Assembly: GCA_026129135.1 (NCBI GenBank)
Contig: JAHCIQ010000008.1
Location: forward strand, 186,001 to 250,000
DNA length: 64,000 bases
DNA from: Cyanobacteria bacterium TGS_CYA1
Lineage (GTDB): Bacteria > Cyanobacteriota > Vampirovibrionia > Obscuribacterales > Obscuribacteraceae
Direction: 5' to 3'
Part shown: positions 25,782 through 35,161 of the stretch, piece after piece
How the letters are laid out: every line of letters starts with the position of its first letter
Numbering within the stretch: position 1 is the first letter of the stretch
Program-made: the position numbers and the translations under genes
Notes under the pieces: model-generated
Databases searched by the model: none
Told to the model about the DNA's origin: nothing
What the model saw: the letters and a program-made list of their open reading frames with translations, nothing else

Positions 25782-26467
25782 AGTCCTTTGAACGTCGCAT
25801 TGATGTCGTCGGCTTTCTTTTGATAAATAGCAGCTTCGCGCTGGCGTTTCATTTTCTTTAAAAGATTCGCGTATTGTCCGTAGGCAGACATCAAATTGAT
25901 TTTGCCAGAGACACTGTTAGCGGTGGCAAGTTTGATCTGTCGTTTGATGTGAATTTCGGCAATAGCAAATTTGTTAGTGGCGATTTCCGATTCTACCAGA
26001 GGCGGAAACAATGCTTCTAGCGTTTCTTCATAGGGAAGTGGTTGATGTACGACTTCGGCGCTGACTGTTCCGTTGCCTTGATGTTCGATAATTTTGTCCG
26101 GAACTCTTTTAGCAATAGGGGTTGGTTTTAAGGCGCCTGAATCTACTATGGTTAGGGCTTTTGTAAGGGTGTTGCAGGCTTGGGCATATTTACCAACACG
26201 GTTATAGTGCATTCCAAGATCAATCAAACTTCCTATGTAGAGCTGGCTTTTGAGTCCTGATTTCGCTGCCTGGCTAACCAGTTTTAAATAATTGGCATCC
26301 GTGTCAGGCATGCCTTCAGAGCCAGGTGACGAACACCCAGGCTCTCCTTCAATGGAACCCGATGAGCCAGGAGAGTCAGTTGCTCCGGGAGGCATTTCTC
26401 CTCGCCCTTGAGCAAAGGCTGGTTGAGTTATAAAAGTGACTGCTAAGGCTAAAAGAATTTTTTTCAT
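25778..26467 (-). CDS. Secreted helical-repeat (TPR-like) protein
   Basis: The protein of about 229 residues has a signal peptide (MKKILLALAVTFITQPAFAQG) and a Gly/Pro/Ser-rich low-complexity stretch. Helical repeats follow (LIDLGMHYNRVGKYAQACNTLTKAL and others) that resemble TPR. The start at 26467 is chosen because it begins the signal peptide and overlaps the upstream stop by ATGA; an in-frame upstream ATG would lie inside the glycosyltransferase gene. It is the last gene of a three-gene operon with two glycosyltransferases. Confidence 0.78.
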   Translation of the reverse strand: MKKILLALAVTFITQPAFAQGRGEMPPGATDSPGSSGSIEGEPGCSSPGSEGMPDTDANYLKLVSQAAKSGLKSQLYIGSLIDLGMHYNRVGKYAQACNTLTKALTIVDSGALKPTPIAKRVPDKIIEHQGNGTVSAEVVHQPLPYEETLEALFPPLVESEIATNKFAIAEIHIKRQIKLATANSVSGKINLMSAYGQYANLLKKMKRQREAAIYQKKADDINATFKGL

Positions 26468-27684
26468 GATTCGATTGTATCCAGTTTTTTCTTTTTTATC
26501 GCAATGTATGAACATACTACAGTGAAGACCAGCATCGCCAGGAAGAACGGATTGAATTTACTGCCTGCGAGCAGATAGTTGTAATGAACCAGAATATAGG
26601 TAGGCAAAATGAAAATGGCAACTAATGGAAGGAGAGTGAGAAGCAGCCAAATGGGAATTTCTTTTTGGAGACTGTTTTTCATTGCAATAGCAAAAACAGG
26701 CATGAGCAAAAGCAAATCATATGAGTGCCAGTACAGGGCTGTAACACATGCAAATGGCAGGGCTGCAAAAAAGGTGTAGTCCATCCAGTGAGGCGAATCT
26801 TTCAGTTTTCGGCTGAAGAGTGCTATTAATGCTATTCCTGCAAAATTTATTACTGTCGTGATGGTGGTAATGGGGCCTACCATTTGAGGGAAAAGCAAAA
26901 GAAGTTGTCCCCGAATTGTAGGCGCGAGTTCTGTGTGCAGCGAATTATTATTGTTATAAATGTCGCGCATGATTTCAGAATATCCCGCGTAACCTTCTGT
27001 ACCTATCATAAGATATGAAAGCCCAAGAAGAACCAGTCCGCAAATTGAGAATGCCGGTATCCATTTCCATCTGCCACCTGCTACAAGTGCAACAGCGATA
27101 GGCAACAATTCCTGGGGCTTGAGAATGAGCAAACTTAGTGCAATTCCAACAAGCCACCATTTTTCTTTTTTTGCAAAAAATAAAGCGCTTGAAAGTGACA
27201 GTATCAAAAGTGGTGCCAATTGTCCTATGCGCAACGATTCATATGTCGAGCCGGATAAATATAGGAATGCGCAGAACCAGGCTGTTTGTCCAATTTGCAA
27301 ATTGAATGTTTTGGCAAGAATGAGTAAGCTCGCAAGCAGAGCCAGTCCCAGAAAAACGGTCCAGACCGCTATGAATATATTCGCCGGAACCAGATGAAGA
27401 GGCCATAGCCAGGGAAGCGAAAATGGAGCAAGAAAAGTTTCGCGCTTTCTTCCTTTTAGTTCAGGAAAACATTCAGCTGTAACTTCAGAATAGTCGGGCT
27501 GGGCATAGACGCGTGGTCCTTTGCCGTCTGCGAGCATTCTTGAAATTCCATAGTATTGTGGTCCATCTGAAACATTCAACGCTGTGGGAGCACTTGCCAC
27601 CATGAAAAAACTCATGATACCAATAGATGTCAAAGCGAAAAGGCAAGGAAAAAATACTTTTACAATGAATAAGCGCGTGCTCAT
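26464..27684 (-). CDS. Integral-membrane glycosyltransferase, GT87/DUF2029-like
   Basis: This 406-residue polytopic protein has about ten transmembrane helices. The early periplasmic loop DGPQYYGISRMLADGKGPRVY and the following Pro/Leu-rich helices resemble DUF2029 (GT87) polyprenyl-phosphate-dependent mannosyltransferases. It follows a GT2 polyprenyl-phosphate sugar synthase with an ATGA overlap. A likely pathway is synthesis of a lipid-linked sugar by the GT2 protein and its transfer outside the membrane by this protein. The acceptor is unknown. Confidence 0.8.
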   Translation of the reverse strand: MSTRLFIVKVFFPCLFALTSIGIMSFFMVASAPTALNVSDGPQYYGISRMLADGKGPRVYAQPDYSEVTAECFPELKGRKRETFLAPFSLPWLWPLHLVPANIFIAVWTVFLGLALLASLLILAKTFNLQIGQTAWFCAFLYLSGSTYESLRIGQLAPLLILSLSSALFFAKKEKWWLVGIALSLLILKPQELLPIAVALVAGGRWKWIPAFSICGLVLLGLSYLMIGTEGYAGYSEIMRDIYNNNNSLHTELAPTIRGQLLLLFPQMVGPITTITTVINFAGIALIALFSRKLKDSPHWMDYTFFAALPFACVTALYWHSYDLLLLMPVFAIAMKNSLQKEIPIWLLLTLLPLVAIFILPTYILVHYNYLLAGSKFNPFFLAMLVFTVVCSYIAIKKKKLDTIES

Positions 27685-28895
27685 TCTTGATTCGACCGTT
27701 TGACTGATACGGTGCGAGTTTCAAACGGCATTGTCATTGACATTGCACTGATAAACAGTGCCGTGAAACAAGACGAAATTCCACTGATAACAAGCGTTGC
27801 AGCAAGGGCGATCCATTGAACCGAGTTGACGAAATGTTCCTGCCCTTTGGCCTGGAAAAAGGCTGCAGCAATCACAAGGACAAGTCCGATCAGAGTCATT
27901 ATGATGCCCGCGCCAAGACCTGTTTCAAGAGTAAAAAGATTATAGAATCCGGTTAGAAAATTGTTCTCGCCATCGAATCTTCGTCGCCAGGAATATGTTT
28001 TTGCGTGCAGCCAAAGGCTCAATACTTGTACACCAACTACACTGCTGATGGTGGCACATAGACAAAGTAGTGTATTGGTAAAAGAATCGTCGGTTTTCAT
28101 CATCCCGCTAATTGAAAGCAGATGTGTAGCCATTCCCAGCACGAGGAGAGTCATTCCCGGAATTAAGAAAAGCTGGTTGGGCGAGTACAAAAGCATCATG
28201 CGCAGACTTCGCCAGCCGTCCTTGAATGTGTTCAGTTTGGAGTCGCCAATTCTTTCGCCTAGAACTATTGGAATTTCTGCCACTTGGAGTTTGGCTAAAC
28301 CTGCGTTGATTGCAAGTTCTAGATTGAATTCCATTCCCTGGCTAACCGGCTCGATTATCTCGTAAGCTTCGCGACTGAAGCCTCTGTAGCCGCAATAAAC
28401 ATCGGTATATTTTGTTCCGAACAAAGTGTTTAAAATCCAGGTCAAAAGCGGATTGCCAAAAACTCTATGTAAAAATGGAATCTGTCCCATGCCGCCAGTC
28501 AAATAACGACTGCCTGTAACGAAGTCGTATTTCTCATCGATAAGTTTTTGCAAAAATTGTGGTATCAAAGCAAAATCGTAGGTGTCATCGGCATCTGCCA
28601 TGATGAAATATTTTCCGTTTGCCTCAGAAAAACCTTTGAGATAAGCGTTGCCATAGCCACGTTTTGGTTGGTGGCATAAATTGACATTTTTGCTCTGGGC
28701 AATTTCTATTGATCCGTCTGTCGAGCCGTTATCTGAAATTACTATTTCGCCATCAATATTGTTTTTGGCGAAAGTGTCGCGAATCTTGTCTATGCATAGA
28801 CCAAGCGCGCCTGCTTCATTTAAGCACGGCAGGACTACTGAAACTGTTGGTCTGTCGGTCGCCACTATTAACTGTTGAAAACCCTGATTTTTCAA
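27681..28895 (-). CDS. GT2 glycosyltransferase (polyprenyl-phosphate sugar transferase-like) with C-terminal TM helices
   Basis: The 404-residue protein has an N-terminal GT-A domain (VVLPCLNEAGALGLCIDKI; ISDNGSTDGSIEIA; metal-binding DADDTYD; GSRYLTGG). It continues with four hydrophobic helices (about residues 235-395). This matches dolichol/undecaprenyl-phosphate mannosyl- or glucosyltransferases. It heads the operon with the GT87-like enzyme and a secreted repeat protein. The sugar and final glycan are not determined. Confidence 0.9.
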   Translation of the reverse strand: MKNQGFQQLIVATDRPTVSVVLPCLNEAGALGLCIDKIRDTFAKNNIDGEIVISDNGSTDGSIEIAQSKNVNLCHQPKRGYGNAYLKGFSEANGKYFIMADADDTYDFALIPQFLQKLIDEKYDFVTGSRYLTGGMGQIPFLHRVFGNPLLTWILNTLFGTKYTDVYCGYRGFSREAYEIIEPVSQGMEFNLELAINAGLAKLQVAEIPIVLGERIGDSKLNTFKDGWRSLRMMLLYSPNQLFLIPGMTLLVLGMATHLLSISGMMKTDDSFTNTLLCLCATISSVVGVQVLSLWLHAKTYSWRRRFDGENNFLTGFYNLFTLETGLGAGIIMTLIGLVLVIAAAFFQAKGQEHFVNSVQWIALAATLVISGISSCFTALFISAMSMTMPFETRTVSVKRSNQE

Positions 28896-28930
28896 GCCCT
28901 ATCTTATCAGTTCTGTGGTAAATTTCAGAG

Positions 28931-29431
28931 ATGCGCGGCGAACAAATTGGCTATCCAGTAACCCGTAGAAAGATGTGGCTGTTGACCATTGCCACCATGG
29001 GGCTGTGGACATACTATTGGATACTGGTCAATTTTCAAGCTTTCAGGCGGAAAGAAATCACCGGTATTCATTTTTGTCCAGAAACCTACATGTCGTTGAT
29101 TTGCCTTTCCTATTACAACCTGCTCGAATTCATCGAAATGGCTGGTCGCAAATTCGAAGTAAGCGTCAAATTGCCAAAGAAAAGAGCGGCAATCTTGATG
29201 CTCTTGGTGGGCATGCCAGCTTTCTTTCTCGCCTTATTCAAGCAAGAAACCCTTTATCAGGCTCTTTTTCTCCTAACCTTGCCGCTCTTTCTCGAGTCTG
29301 CTCGCAAAGGCATTTTTTCATTGAATGATGCAATTCAAGCTGATTTTAAAATTTCTTTCGGTCCTTTTGAAAAGGTCATTTTTGTGGTTGGCGTCATCTA
29401 TTGGGCAGAAGTTATTTTTGCCAATTATTGA
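28931..29431 (+). CDS. Small polytopic membrane protein, DUF4234-like
   Basis: This 166-residue protein has about four transmembrane helices. The opening YPVTRRKMWLLTIATMGLWTYYW resembles the start of DUF4234-type proteins (short polar segment, then a helix with a G-x-Y-x-x-Y/W pattern). No catalytic residues are visible and the function is unknown. It is divergent from the glycosyltransferase operon (35-bp gap). Confidence 0.65.
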   Translation: MRGEQIGYPVTRRKMWLLTIATMGLWTYYWILVNFQAFRRKEITGIHFCPETYMSLICLSYYNLLEFIEMAGRKFEVSVKLPKKRAAILMLLVGMPAFFLALFKQETLYQALFLLTLPLFLESARKGIFSLNDAIQADFKISFGPFEKVIFVVGVIYWAEVIFANY

Positions 29432-29561
29432 GTTGAGCAATATTGCCAAGAGTATCGTTTTTCTTCATGCCTGGGTCGAATTAACGTAGAGTGCAGTAAA
29501 ATCTATGGTTCGTAGCAATTAAAGCCGGCTGTAAAGTGTCGGCGAATATCAGGAGTGAAAA

Positions 29562-31283
29562 ATGAGCTCGACCGCACCGGTGCCGGTTAAACCATCAGAT
29601 TTTATTCGGGACATCATTAATGATGACCTCGAGGCGAAGCGTCACCAGAAAGTCATCACTCGTTTTCCCCCAGAACCAAATGGCTTTCTGCATATCGGAC
29701 ATGCCAAATCGATTTGTTTGAATTTTGGACTGGCTCTGGACTATCGCGAGAAGCTGCCGAACAGCGGCACTCGCTGTCATCTTCGCTTCGATGATACAGA
29801 TCCTGTCAAAGAAGACACATTGTTTGAAGAAGGCATTCAAGCCGATGTGCGTTGGTTAGGCTTCGAGTGGGATGGTTTCTATCACGCAAGCGACTATTTT
29901 GAAAAAATGTACGAGTATGGCGAGCATCTTATTAGGTCTGGCAAAGCTTATGTCTGCTCGCAGACCGATGCTGAAATCAAAGAATATCGCGGCGACGTCA
30001 AAACGCCAGGCAAGCATTCTCCTTATCGCGATCGCAGCGTGGAAGAGAATCTCGACTTGTTTTCGCGCATGCGCAAAGGCGAATTCAAAGATAGCGAACA
30101 CGTGCTTCGAGCCAAGATCGACATGGCTAATCCCAATATGAAAATGCGTGACCCGATGCTTTATCGCATTCGCCACACCAAGCACCACATGACTGGTGAC
30201 AAGTGGTGCATTTACCCGATGTACGATTACGCTCACCCCATATCTGATGCGCTTGAAGGTATCACCCATAGTATCTGCACACTTGAATTCGAAAATAATC
30301 GTGAGTTGTACGACTGGGTTATAGACAATTTGATGGACTATGCGAAATTCCCATCGCGTCCACGTCAATACGAGTTTGCTCGTTTAAATCTTAATTACAC
30401 AGTTATGAGTAAGCGTCGCTTGCTCGAACTGGTCGAAGGTAAGCATGTTCGCGGATGGGATGACCCCCGCCTTCCTACAATAGCTGGGATGCGTCGTCGC
30501 GGAATTACGCCTGAAGCAATCAGAAATTTCTGCGCTAGCGTTGGCATAGCAAAAGCTAATAGCACAGTTGATATGAATCAGCTGGACTTTTTCATTCGTG
30601 ATGACCTCAATCAAAGAGCACCACGTGTGATGGCAGTTTTAAAACCGGTCAAAGTTGTAATCGAAAATTATCCCGAAAATAAAACCGAAGAACTCGAAGC
30701 TTCTTACTGGCCGCACGACGTTCCAAAAGAGGGAACTCGCAAGGTTCCTTTTACTCGTGAAATTTATATCGAGCAAGACGATTTCATGCTCGAGCCTCCC
30801 AAAGACTATTTCCGTCTGGCTCCTGGCAAAGAAGTACGTTTGCGTTACGCGTATTTGATCACATGCACCGATGTCGTCAAAGATGCAAACGGCAATGTCA
30901 CTGAGATTCGTGCTCGCTATGACGAAGAAGTGAAACCGGGAGACAACCCAGTGGGTCGCAAAGTGAAGGGTACTATTCACTGGGTTAGCGCTACAGACAA
31001 TGTCGATGCCGAAGTGCGCTTGTATGACCGTCTGCTTTTGGACGAAGCACCGCCCACAGGCAAAGACAGCGACTTCTTAGATGCAATAAATCCAAACGCA
31101 TTGCAAGTCCTTACCGGCTGCAAGCTGGAGCGCAGTCTTTGCGAGTGCAAGCCTGGAGACCGGTTCCAATTTGAGCGTCAGGGTTATTTCGTTGCCGATG
31201 AAAAAGACAGCAAGCCGGGCTCGCTTGTCTTCAATCGCATCGTCACTCTGAAAGACTCGTGGGCGAAAGCGCACAAAAAATAG
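29562..31283 (+). CDS. glnS: Glutamine--tRNA ligase
   Basis: This class I aminoacyl-tRNA synthetase charges tRNA-Gln directly. The 573-residue length fits bacterial GlnRS (about 550). The nucleotide motif HIGH is in PPEPNGFLHIGHAK, and the KMSKS counterpart is VMSKRRL. RFDDTDP, DYAHPISDALEGITHS and the C-terminal anticodon-binding barrels are all present. The start has AGGAG upstream. A tRNA-Gln gene lies 17 bases downstream on the opposite strand. GlnRS is typically acquired in bacteria by transfer from eukaryotes; cyanobacteria use GatCAB instead. Confidence 0.97.
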   Translation: MSSTAPVPVKPSDFIRDIINDDLEAKRHQKVITRFPPEPNGFLHIGHAKSICLNFGLALDYREKLPNSGTRCHLRFDDTDPVKEDTLFEEGIQADVRWLGFEWDGFYHASDYFEKMYEYGEHLIRSGKAYVCSQTDAEIKEYRGDVKTPGKHSPYRDRSVEENLDLFSRMRKGEFKDSEHVLRAKIDMANPNMKMRDPMLYRIRHTKHHMTGDKWCIYPMYDYAHPISDALEGITHSICTLEFENNRELYDWVIDNLMDYAKFPSRPRQYEFARLNLNYTVMSKRRLLELVEGKHVRGWDDPRLPTIAGMRRRGITPEAIRNFCASVGIAKANSTVDMNQLDFFIRDDLNQRAPRVMAVLKPVKVVIENYPENKTEELEASYWPHDVPKEGTRKVPFTREIYIEQDDFMLEPPKDYFRLAPGKEVRLRYAYLITCTDVVKDANGNVTEIRARYDEEVKPGDNPVGRKVKGTIHWVSATDNVDAEVRLYDRLLLDEAPPTGKDSDFLDAINPNALQVLTGCKLERSLCECKPGDRFQFERQGYFVADEKDSKPGSLVFNRIVTLKDSWAKAHKK

Positions 31284-31300
31284 CTGATTGAATTTTAGTA

Positions 31301-31372
31301 CTGGGGTGCAAGGATTCGAACCTCAGAATGTCTGAACCAGAATCAGATGCCTTACCGCTTGGCGACACCCCA
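31301..31372 (-). tRNA. tRNA-Gln (anticodon CTG)
   Basis: A complete cloverleaf of 72 nt: acceptor TGGGGTG/CACCCCA, D arm, anticodon stem TCTGA/TCAGA with loop TTCTGGT (anticodon CUG), and T loop TTCGAAT. The discriminator base is G, as usual for tRNA-Gln, and CCA is not encoded. It sits convergent to glnS. Confidence 0.95.
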
Positions 31373-31469
31373 ATGTAAGGAAGTTATCCATTTACAGTCT
31401 ATTCAATCTTACTTGACTATGTCAATAATCGCTCAGAGGTATAATCGGGGCTCTTTGCGAGATCAATCA

Positions 31470-32507
31470 ATGAAAATCCTGTTTCCTATAGACGGACTGA
31501 ACACTGCGACTTCCACCGCGGCTTCGACTTATTTGATATCGCGCAGATGGGAACCTGGCACAAAAATTAAAGTCATCGCTGTAGTGAAGCCGCACGAGTC
31601 GTTGCTTGCTATGTTTGGAAAGTTCGGACAAAGTATCGAACGCGAGCAATTCCTTTACCAATACGGTCTTTCGTGCGGCGGTTATGCAACTGAATTGCAG
31701 CAGCAGCTGCCTCATTGCGAAGTTACTTTCGAGCTGCTTGAAGGCGATCCTGCCGAAATGATTTTGCAGGAAGAAGAAAATTGGAATTGCGATTTGATTA
31801 TTCTCGGTTCGCACGATCGTAAATCGCTCAAACGCAGATTACTGGGTGGTGTATCACATGCGGTATCATCTCACGCTAACTGTCCGGTCATGATCGCAAA
31901 ACATCCATTGCACGACGAGCCGCATGAAATCTCGCCTCGCATGACAAGAGTGCTTGTTCCTTGCGATGGATCTCACAGTTCTATCGCTGCCTTAAAATGG
32001 ATCGCCAATTTGCACTGGCATGAAGAAACTGAAGTTTCGCTGCTTGCAGTTATTGATGCGGTAAAAAACAAATATGAAAAAGAAGCGGATCCTCAAAAGG
32101 CTACAGATATTATGTTTAAGTGGCAGGAAAGAAAAGCTCACTTACAGCAAAGTTTGACCGAACTGGCGCAATATCTGGAAAAAGTCAGCGAACTCAAACA
32201 TATTCACGTCAAAATAATTAATGGCGATCCAAGAGAAGCTATCGTTCAATACGCAAATGAATGGAGAGCCGATTTAATTGTAATTGGCTCGCACGGTCAC
32301 ACTCGCCTGGCTATGCTTCTGCTTGGAAGTGTGGCGCAAGCAGTTCTCACCCATTCGCATTGTGCGGTGGAAATTATCAAAACTTGTGAGGACGAGGCTG
32401 TGATAGCTGAATCAGATGAAGATTCTCATCCTGAAGACGTCAGAGAAGATTTAAACGATGTCCGTCCCATGGATAATTTGCATATTCCACCAACCGGCAT
32501 GATGTAA
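31470..32507 (+). CDS. Tandem-domain universal stress protein
   Basis: The 345-residue protein has two UspA domains (about residues 1-140 and 150-315). Each ends in the ATP-binding signature: LIILGSHDRKSLKRRLLGGVS with SHANCPVMI, and LIVIGSHGHTRLAMLLLGSVA with HSHCAVEI. It ends in an acidic tail. I chose the ATG at 31470, which starts the first Usp strand (MKILFPIDG); in-frame codons further upstream would overlap the tRNA-Gln gene. A TATAAT-like box lies at 31440-31445. It is probably a cytoplasmic nucleotide-binding stress protein. Confidence 0.9.
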   Translation: MKILFPIDGLNTATSTAASTYLISRRWEPGTKIKVIAVVKPHESLLAMFGKFGQSIEREQFLYQYGLSCGGYATELQQQLPHCEVTFELLEGDPAEMILQEEENWNCDLIILGSHDRKSLKRRLLGGVSHAVSSHANCPVMIAKHPLHDEPHEISPRMTRVLVPCDGSHSSIAALKWIANLHWHEETEVSLLAVIDAVKNKYEKEADPQKATDIMFKWQERKAHLQQSLTELAQYLEKVSELKHIHVKIINGDPREAIVQYANEWRADLIVIGSHGHTRLAMLLLGSVAQAVLTHSHCAVEIIKTCEDEAVIAESDEDSHPEDVREDLNDVRPMDNLHIPPTGMM

Positions 32508-32511
32508 AAAT

Positions 32512-32934
32512 CTAATCGTCGAAGATTGGCGCTTTGCGTGCTTTCTTCTTTTGGGATAAAGCGACTTTCTTTTCTACTCGTTTTTTGACTGAAGAATAAG
32601 TCGGCTTAGTAGGAGTGCGAGGGATTGGCTTTTGAGCTACGCTTTCAATCATTGCGCGCAATTTTTCCAGGCAATCATCCACGTTTCTATTCTGGTCTCG
32701 AAACTTTTGACTGGTTACGATGATTTCGTTTTCTGCTGTAAGTCTGCTTGCGAATTTTTCCATAAAGCGTGCTTTCACGTCGTATGGCAGGCTTTGCGTT
32801 CGAGCCACTTCCCAGCGCATGATTGCTTTGCTATTCACTTTATTGACGTTCTGGCCACCAGGACCCCCGCTTCGCGCAAAGGCGAAGGCAAATTCAGACA
32901 AGGGGATTTGAATTTTGTCGTTGACGACTAACAT
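32512..32934 (-). CDS. arfB: ArfB-like peptidyl-tRNA hydrolase (ribosome rescue)
   Basis: This 140-residue protein has the class I release-factor catalytic domain. The GGQ motif is at residues 26-28 in RSGGPGGQNVNKVNSKAIM, and a basic C-terminal tail (VEKKVALSQKKKARKAP) fits the ArfB/YaeJ/ICT1 family. ArfB hydrolyses peptidyl-tRNA on ribosomes stalled without a stop codon, its basic tail lying in the empty mRNA channel. It has no codon-recognition domain, so it is not RF1 or RF2. It is convergent with the Usp gene. Confidence 0.92.
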   Translation of the reverse strand: MLVVNDKIQIPLSEFAFAFARSGGPGGQNVNKVNSKAIMRWEVARTQSLPYDVKARFMEKFASRLTAENEIIVTSQKFRDQNRNVDDCLEKLRAMIESVAQKPIPRTPTKPTYSSVKKRVEKKVALSQKKKARKAPIFDD

Positions 32935-33030
32935 GGAAGCTTTTCTATTCTTGTGATTTATCTTTGTATGTTAGCAAATCGCACAAATAATGATGAAAAT
33001 TGCGGACCCCCGACTTTTAGCTTCGGCCTT

Positions 33031-33060
33031 AAAACCGTATCCGTTAACGGATACGGTTTT
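33031..33060. repeat. GTTAAC palindrome, copy 1 (perfect, 30 bp)
   Basis: A perfect 30-bp inverted repeat, AAAACCGTAT + CCGTTAACGG + ATACGGTTTT, sits in the divergent intergenic region between arfB and the next gene. It belongs to a five-copy family in this window. Confidence 0.9.
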
Positions 33061-33185
33061 GGAGGGAGGGGTAAAAGCCCAAGGATCGGCATATTTTCCC
33101 AAAATAAGCAATCCAAATACAACGCATCAATCTAAAACGACTGCCGAGTTAAAATATTGCACGGGGGTCATAGTCGGGAAGTCAA

Positions 33186-34547
33186 GTGCTCAAATCCTTG
33201 TTCCTTTGTTTGATTTTAGTTATACATGTCTGCGCGCCACCCGTGCAGGCAGGTGTCTTTTCAGGCAAGGAGGAGCAAATTGAACACTTCACTACTCAGA
33301 TACTCTTAAAAGAGATTGACCTTGAGCGTTACTACAACAATTATCGATTGTTCGCCAGTAAGGATCCCAAATACAGATATAAGCGCTATTTTCTATTGCA
33401 ACAAGCAGCAGCGGGGATGACGCTTGGGAGTTATATTGCCTCGACTGCAGACCTGGGAAAAAATTTGACCACACCAGACAGAATCTCTCAGTCGCTGGCT
33501 GCACGTACTACCAAACTCGGATTTACAGGTGTGGTATTTCAAGGTGGAAGCTCGGCAATTGAATTGGCATCAAATGTATCGACCACCATAAAGAACAAAA
33601 TAAAAAAGGTGGATCCTAAAAGCACAGCAAAGAATATTCATACTCGATTGCAAGAAATAGATTCGCTCATGGCTCAGAGAAACAGTCTCGTTGAGCAAAT
33701 CGAGAACAAAGAAGGAGTAGATATACTTCAAGCGGAAGGGAGAATACTTAAATATTTTAGGGATTGGTGTTTGAATGAATTTGCCGATATTTATGCTGAT
33801 GCCAAATCTTATCAAGCCAGTAACAGCATTTATTACGTGCTAGATATTGCTTCGGCGACGCTCTATGGTGCAAGCTATCTAATTGCGTTGAGAGCAATAG
33901 ACAAACCTCATTTGTTCAATCCGTCTGCCAAAGTTGGTATCGTTGGCGATGCTTTTGGTATCGTTAGCGCTCCGTTATCATCATGGTCTTACAGCTATTT
34001 GTATAAGCATCATCGTAAAAAATTGGGCAAAAATTTCAATGAAAAACTTTATGATCCTGAAGAAATAGCCAAATCGGAAATACTGGCGTTACGCACTAAG
34101 GTGACCGCTTCGAATGCGCTATCCAAGCCATTGCTCGATAATATTCATGCACGACTTTCGATGATCGATTTCTGGTCTTGCGAGTATGACGATTACATTG
34201 CCAAAACGACAGTCGAAGACAGACGTTTCAACAAGGTGGCTTTGCAGTCGAACATCTCTGGTCCGATTATTTCCACAGCGTTTCTTGCTCAAGACATTAT
34301 GGCTCTGGTAGCTGCAAACAGTTTAAAAAACAGGGAAATGAAAGCGACTACAGTGGGATTTATTTCCACTATTCCTCCGCTTGTAGCATCGGGTGCGTCG
34401 TTGTTGTTAACATCGTATTGGGCTGCTGATGAGGGAATTCATCAATACATTTTGAAAAAAAAGGGTGGCACGCCTGAACAACTAATTGCTAAGCGGTTTG
34501 CGACTCTTCAAAAAATGGAGAACAATCTAAAGCAAATAGAACAGTAG
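33186..34547 (+). CDS. Membrane protein of unknown function, paralogue of the gene at 17.3 kb
   Basis: The 453-residue product has a signal peptide (MLKSLFLCLILVIHVCAPPV) followed by the charged helix EQIEHFTTQILLKEIDLERYY. Glycine/alanine-rich hydrophobic stretches lie near residues 75-130, 215-270 and 355-420, with long helical regions between. Its layout and spacing match the 17.3-kb paralogue. The start is a GTG that opens directly into the signal peptide. The family is unrecognised and the role is probably in the envelope. Confidence 0.8.
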   Translation: MLKSLFLCLILVIHVCAPPVQAGVFSGKEEQIEHFTTQILLKEIDLERYYNNYRLFASKDPKYRYKRYFLLQQAAAGMTLGSYIASTADLGKNLTTPDRISQSLAARTTKLGFTGVVFQGGSSAIELASNVSTTIKNKIKKVDPKSTAKNIHTRLQEIDSLMAQRNSLVEQIENKEGVDILQAEGRILKYFRDWCLNEFADIYADAKSYQASNSIYYVLDIASATLYGASYLIALRAIDKPHLFNPSAKVGIVGDAFGIVSAPLSSWSYSYLYKHHRKKLGKNFNEKLYDPEEIAKSEILALRTKVTASNALSKPLLDNIHARLSMIDFWSCEYDDYIAKTTVEDRRFNKVALQSNISGPIISTAFLAQDIMALVAANSLKNREMKATTVGFISTIPPLVASGASLLLTSYWAADEGIHQYILKKKGGTPEQLIAKRFATLQKMENNLKQIEQ

Positions 34548-34613
34548 ATTCTCGTCGCTTGACATGAGTTGATTTGTCCTGACAGAATCAAGCGCAATTA
34601 GTCTTCAAGTGTA

Positions 34614-34619
34614 TATAAT
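34614..34619 (+). promoter_or_regulatory. -10 box (TATAAT)
   Basis: A perfect TATAAT, with TG four bases upstream, lies 54 bp before the ATG at 34674. The -35 region is not convincing. Confidence 0.4.
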
Positions 34620-34673
34620 GCTTGGCGCTGACTGCTTATAGCGGTTGTTTCTCAGAATAACTAGGAGACTGGA

Positions 34674-35150
34674 ATGAGTCATAAATTTGCGGCATCACTA
34701 TTGATGATTTCGTGTTTGTTCGCGCCTTTAGCTGCGCAAGCCAAAATCGACAAGCCCGCTAAAGACTGGCAGCTGAAGAGTTTGAAAGGAATAAAGTCAG
34801 TAAAATATTGTGCTACTTACGACCCCGATGGCAGTCTGCTCAAAGTAATGGATTCGGGACTGGCTGGAATGAAAGTAACTGCCAAAGCCGCTCCTTTTAA
34901 AAAAGACGAAGTCAGCGCAGACCTTGGTAAAGACGAGGCTCGCGTTATGGTATTTGTCGACAATCGCGACAAAGATAAAGCCTGGGTAGGGCTTGTAGTC
35001 AGGCAGAAATCGCAGCTCAATCGCGACTCTGCACTGAGCTATGATGCTGATACTTACGCGCTTGGTACTTTGACCGAACGGGGCAAAGCCAAAGATGCAG
35101 TCAAAGAACTTTGTGCTCAATTCAAAGACGATTTAAAATCGAATAACTAG
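34674..35150 (+). CDS. Small secreted protein, unknown
   Basis: This 158-residue protein has a signal peptide (to about residue 23, PLAAQA) and a mature domain of alternating strands and loops with many Lys and Asp. Segments include VKYCATYDPDGSLLKVMDSG, VMVFVDNRDKDKAWVGLVV and the C-terminal helix AKDAVKELCAQFKDDL. Two Cys could form a disulfide. No family is recognised. AGGAG precedes the ATG at good spacing. The GNAT gene follows 11 bases later and may be co-transcribed. Confidence 0.8.
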   Translation: MSHKFAASLLMISCLFAPLAAQAKIDKPAKDWQLKSLKGIKSVKYCATYDPDGSLLKVMDSGLAGMKVTAKAAPFKKDEVSADLGKDEARVMVFVDNRDKDKAWVGLVVRQKSQLNRDSALSYDADTYALGTLTERGKAKDAVKELCAQFKDDLKSNN

Positions 35151-35161
35151 GAGACCGGCTC

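Noticed and set aside
32990..33283. ORF of 97 codons across the copy-1 palindrome
   Set aside because: It overlaps the start of the membrane gene at 33186, has no domain or ribosome site, and translates a palindrome. Not a gene.
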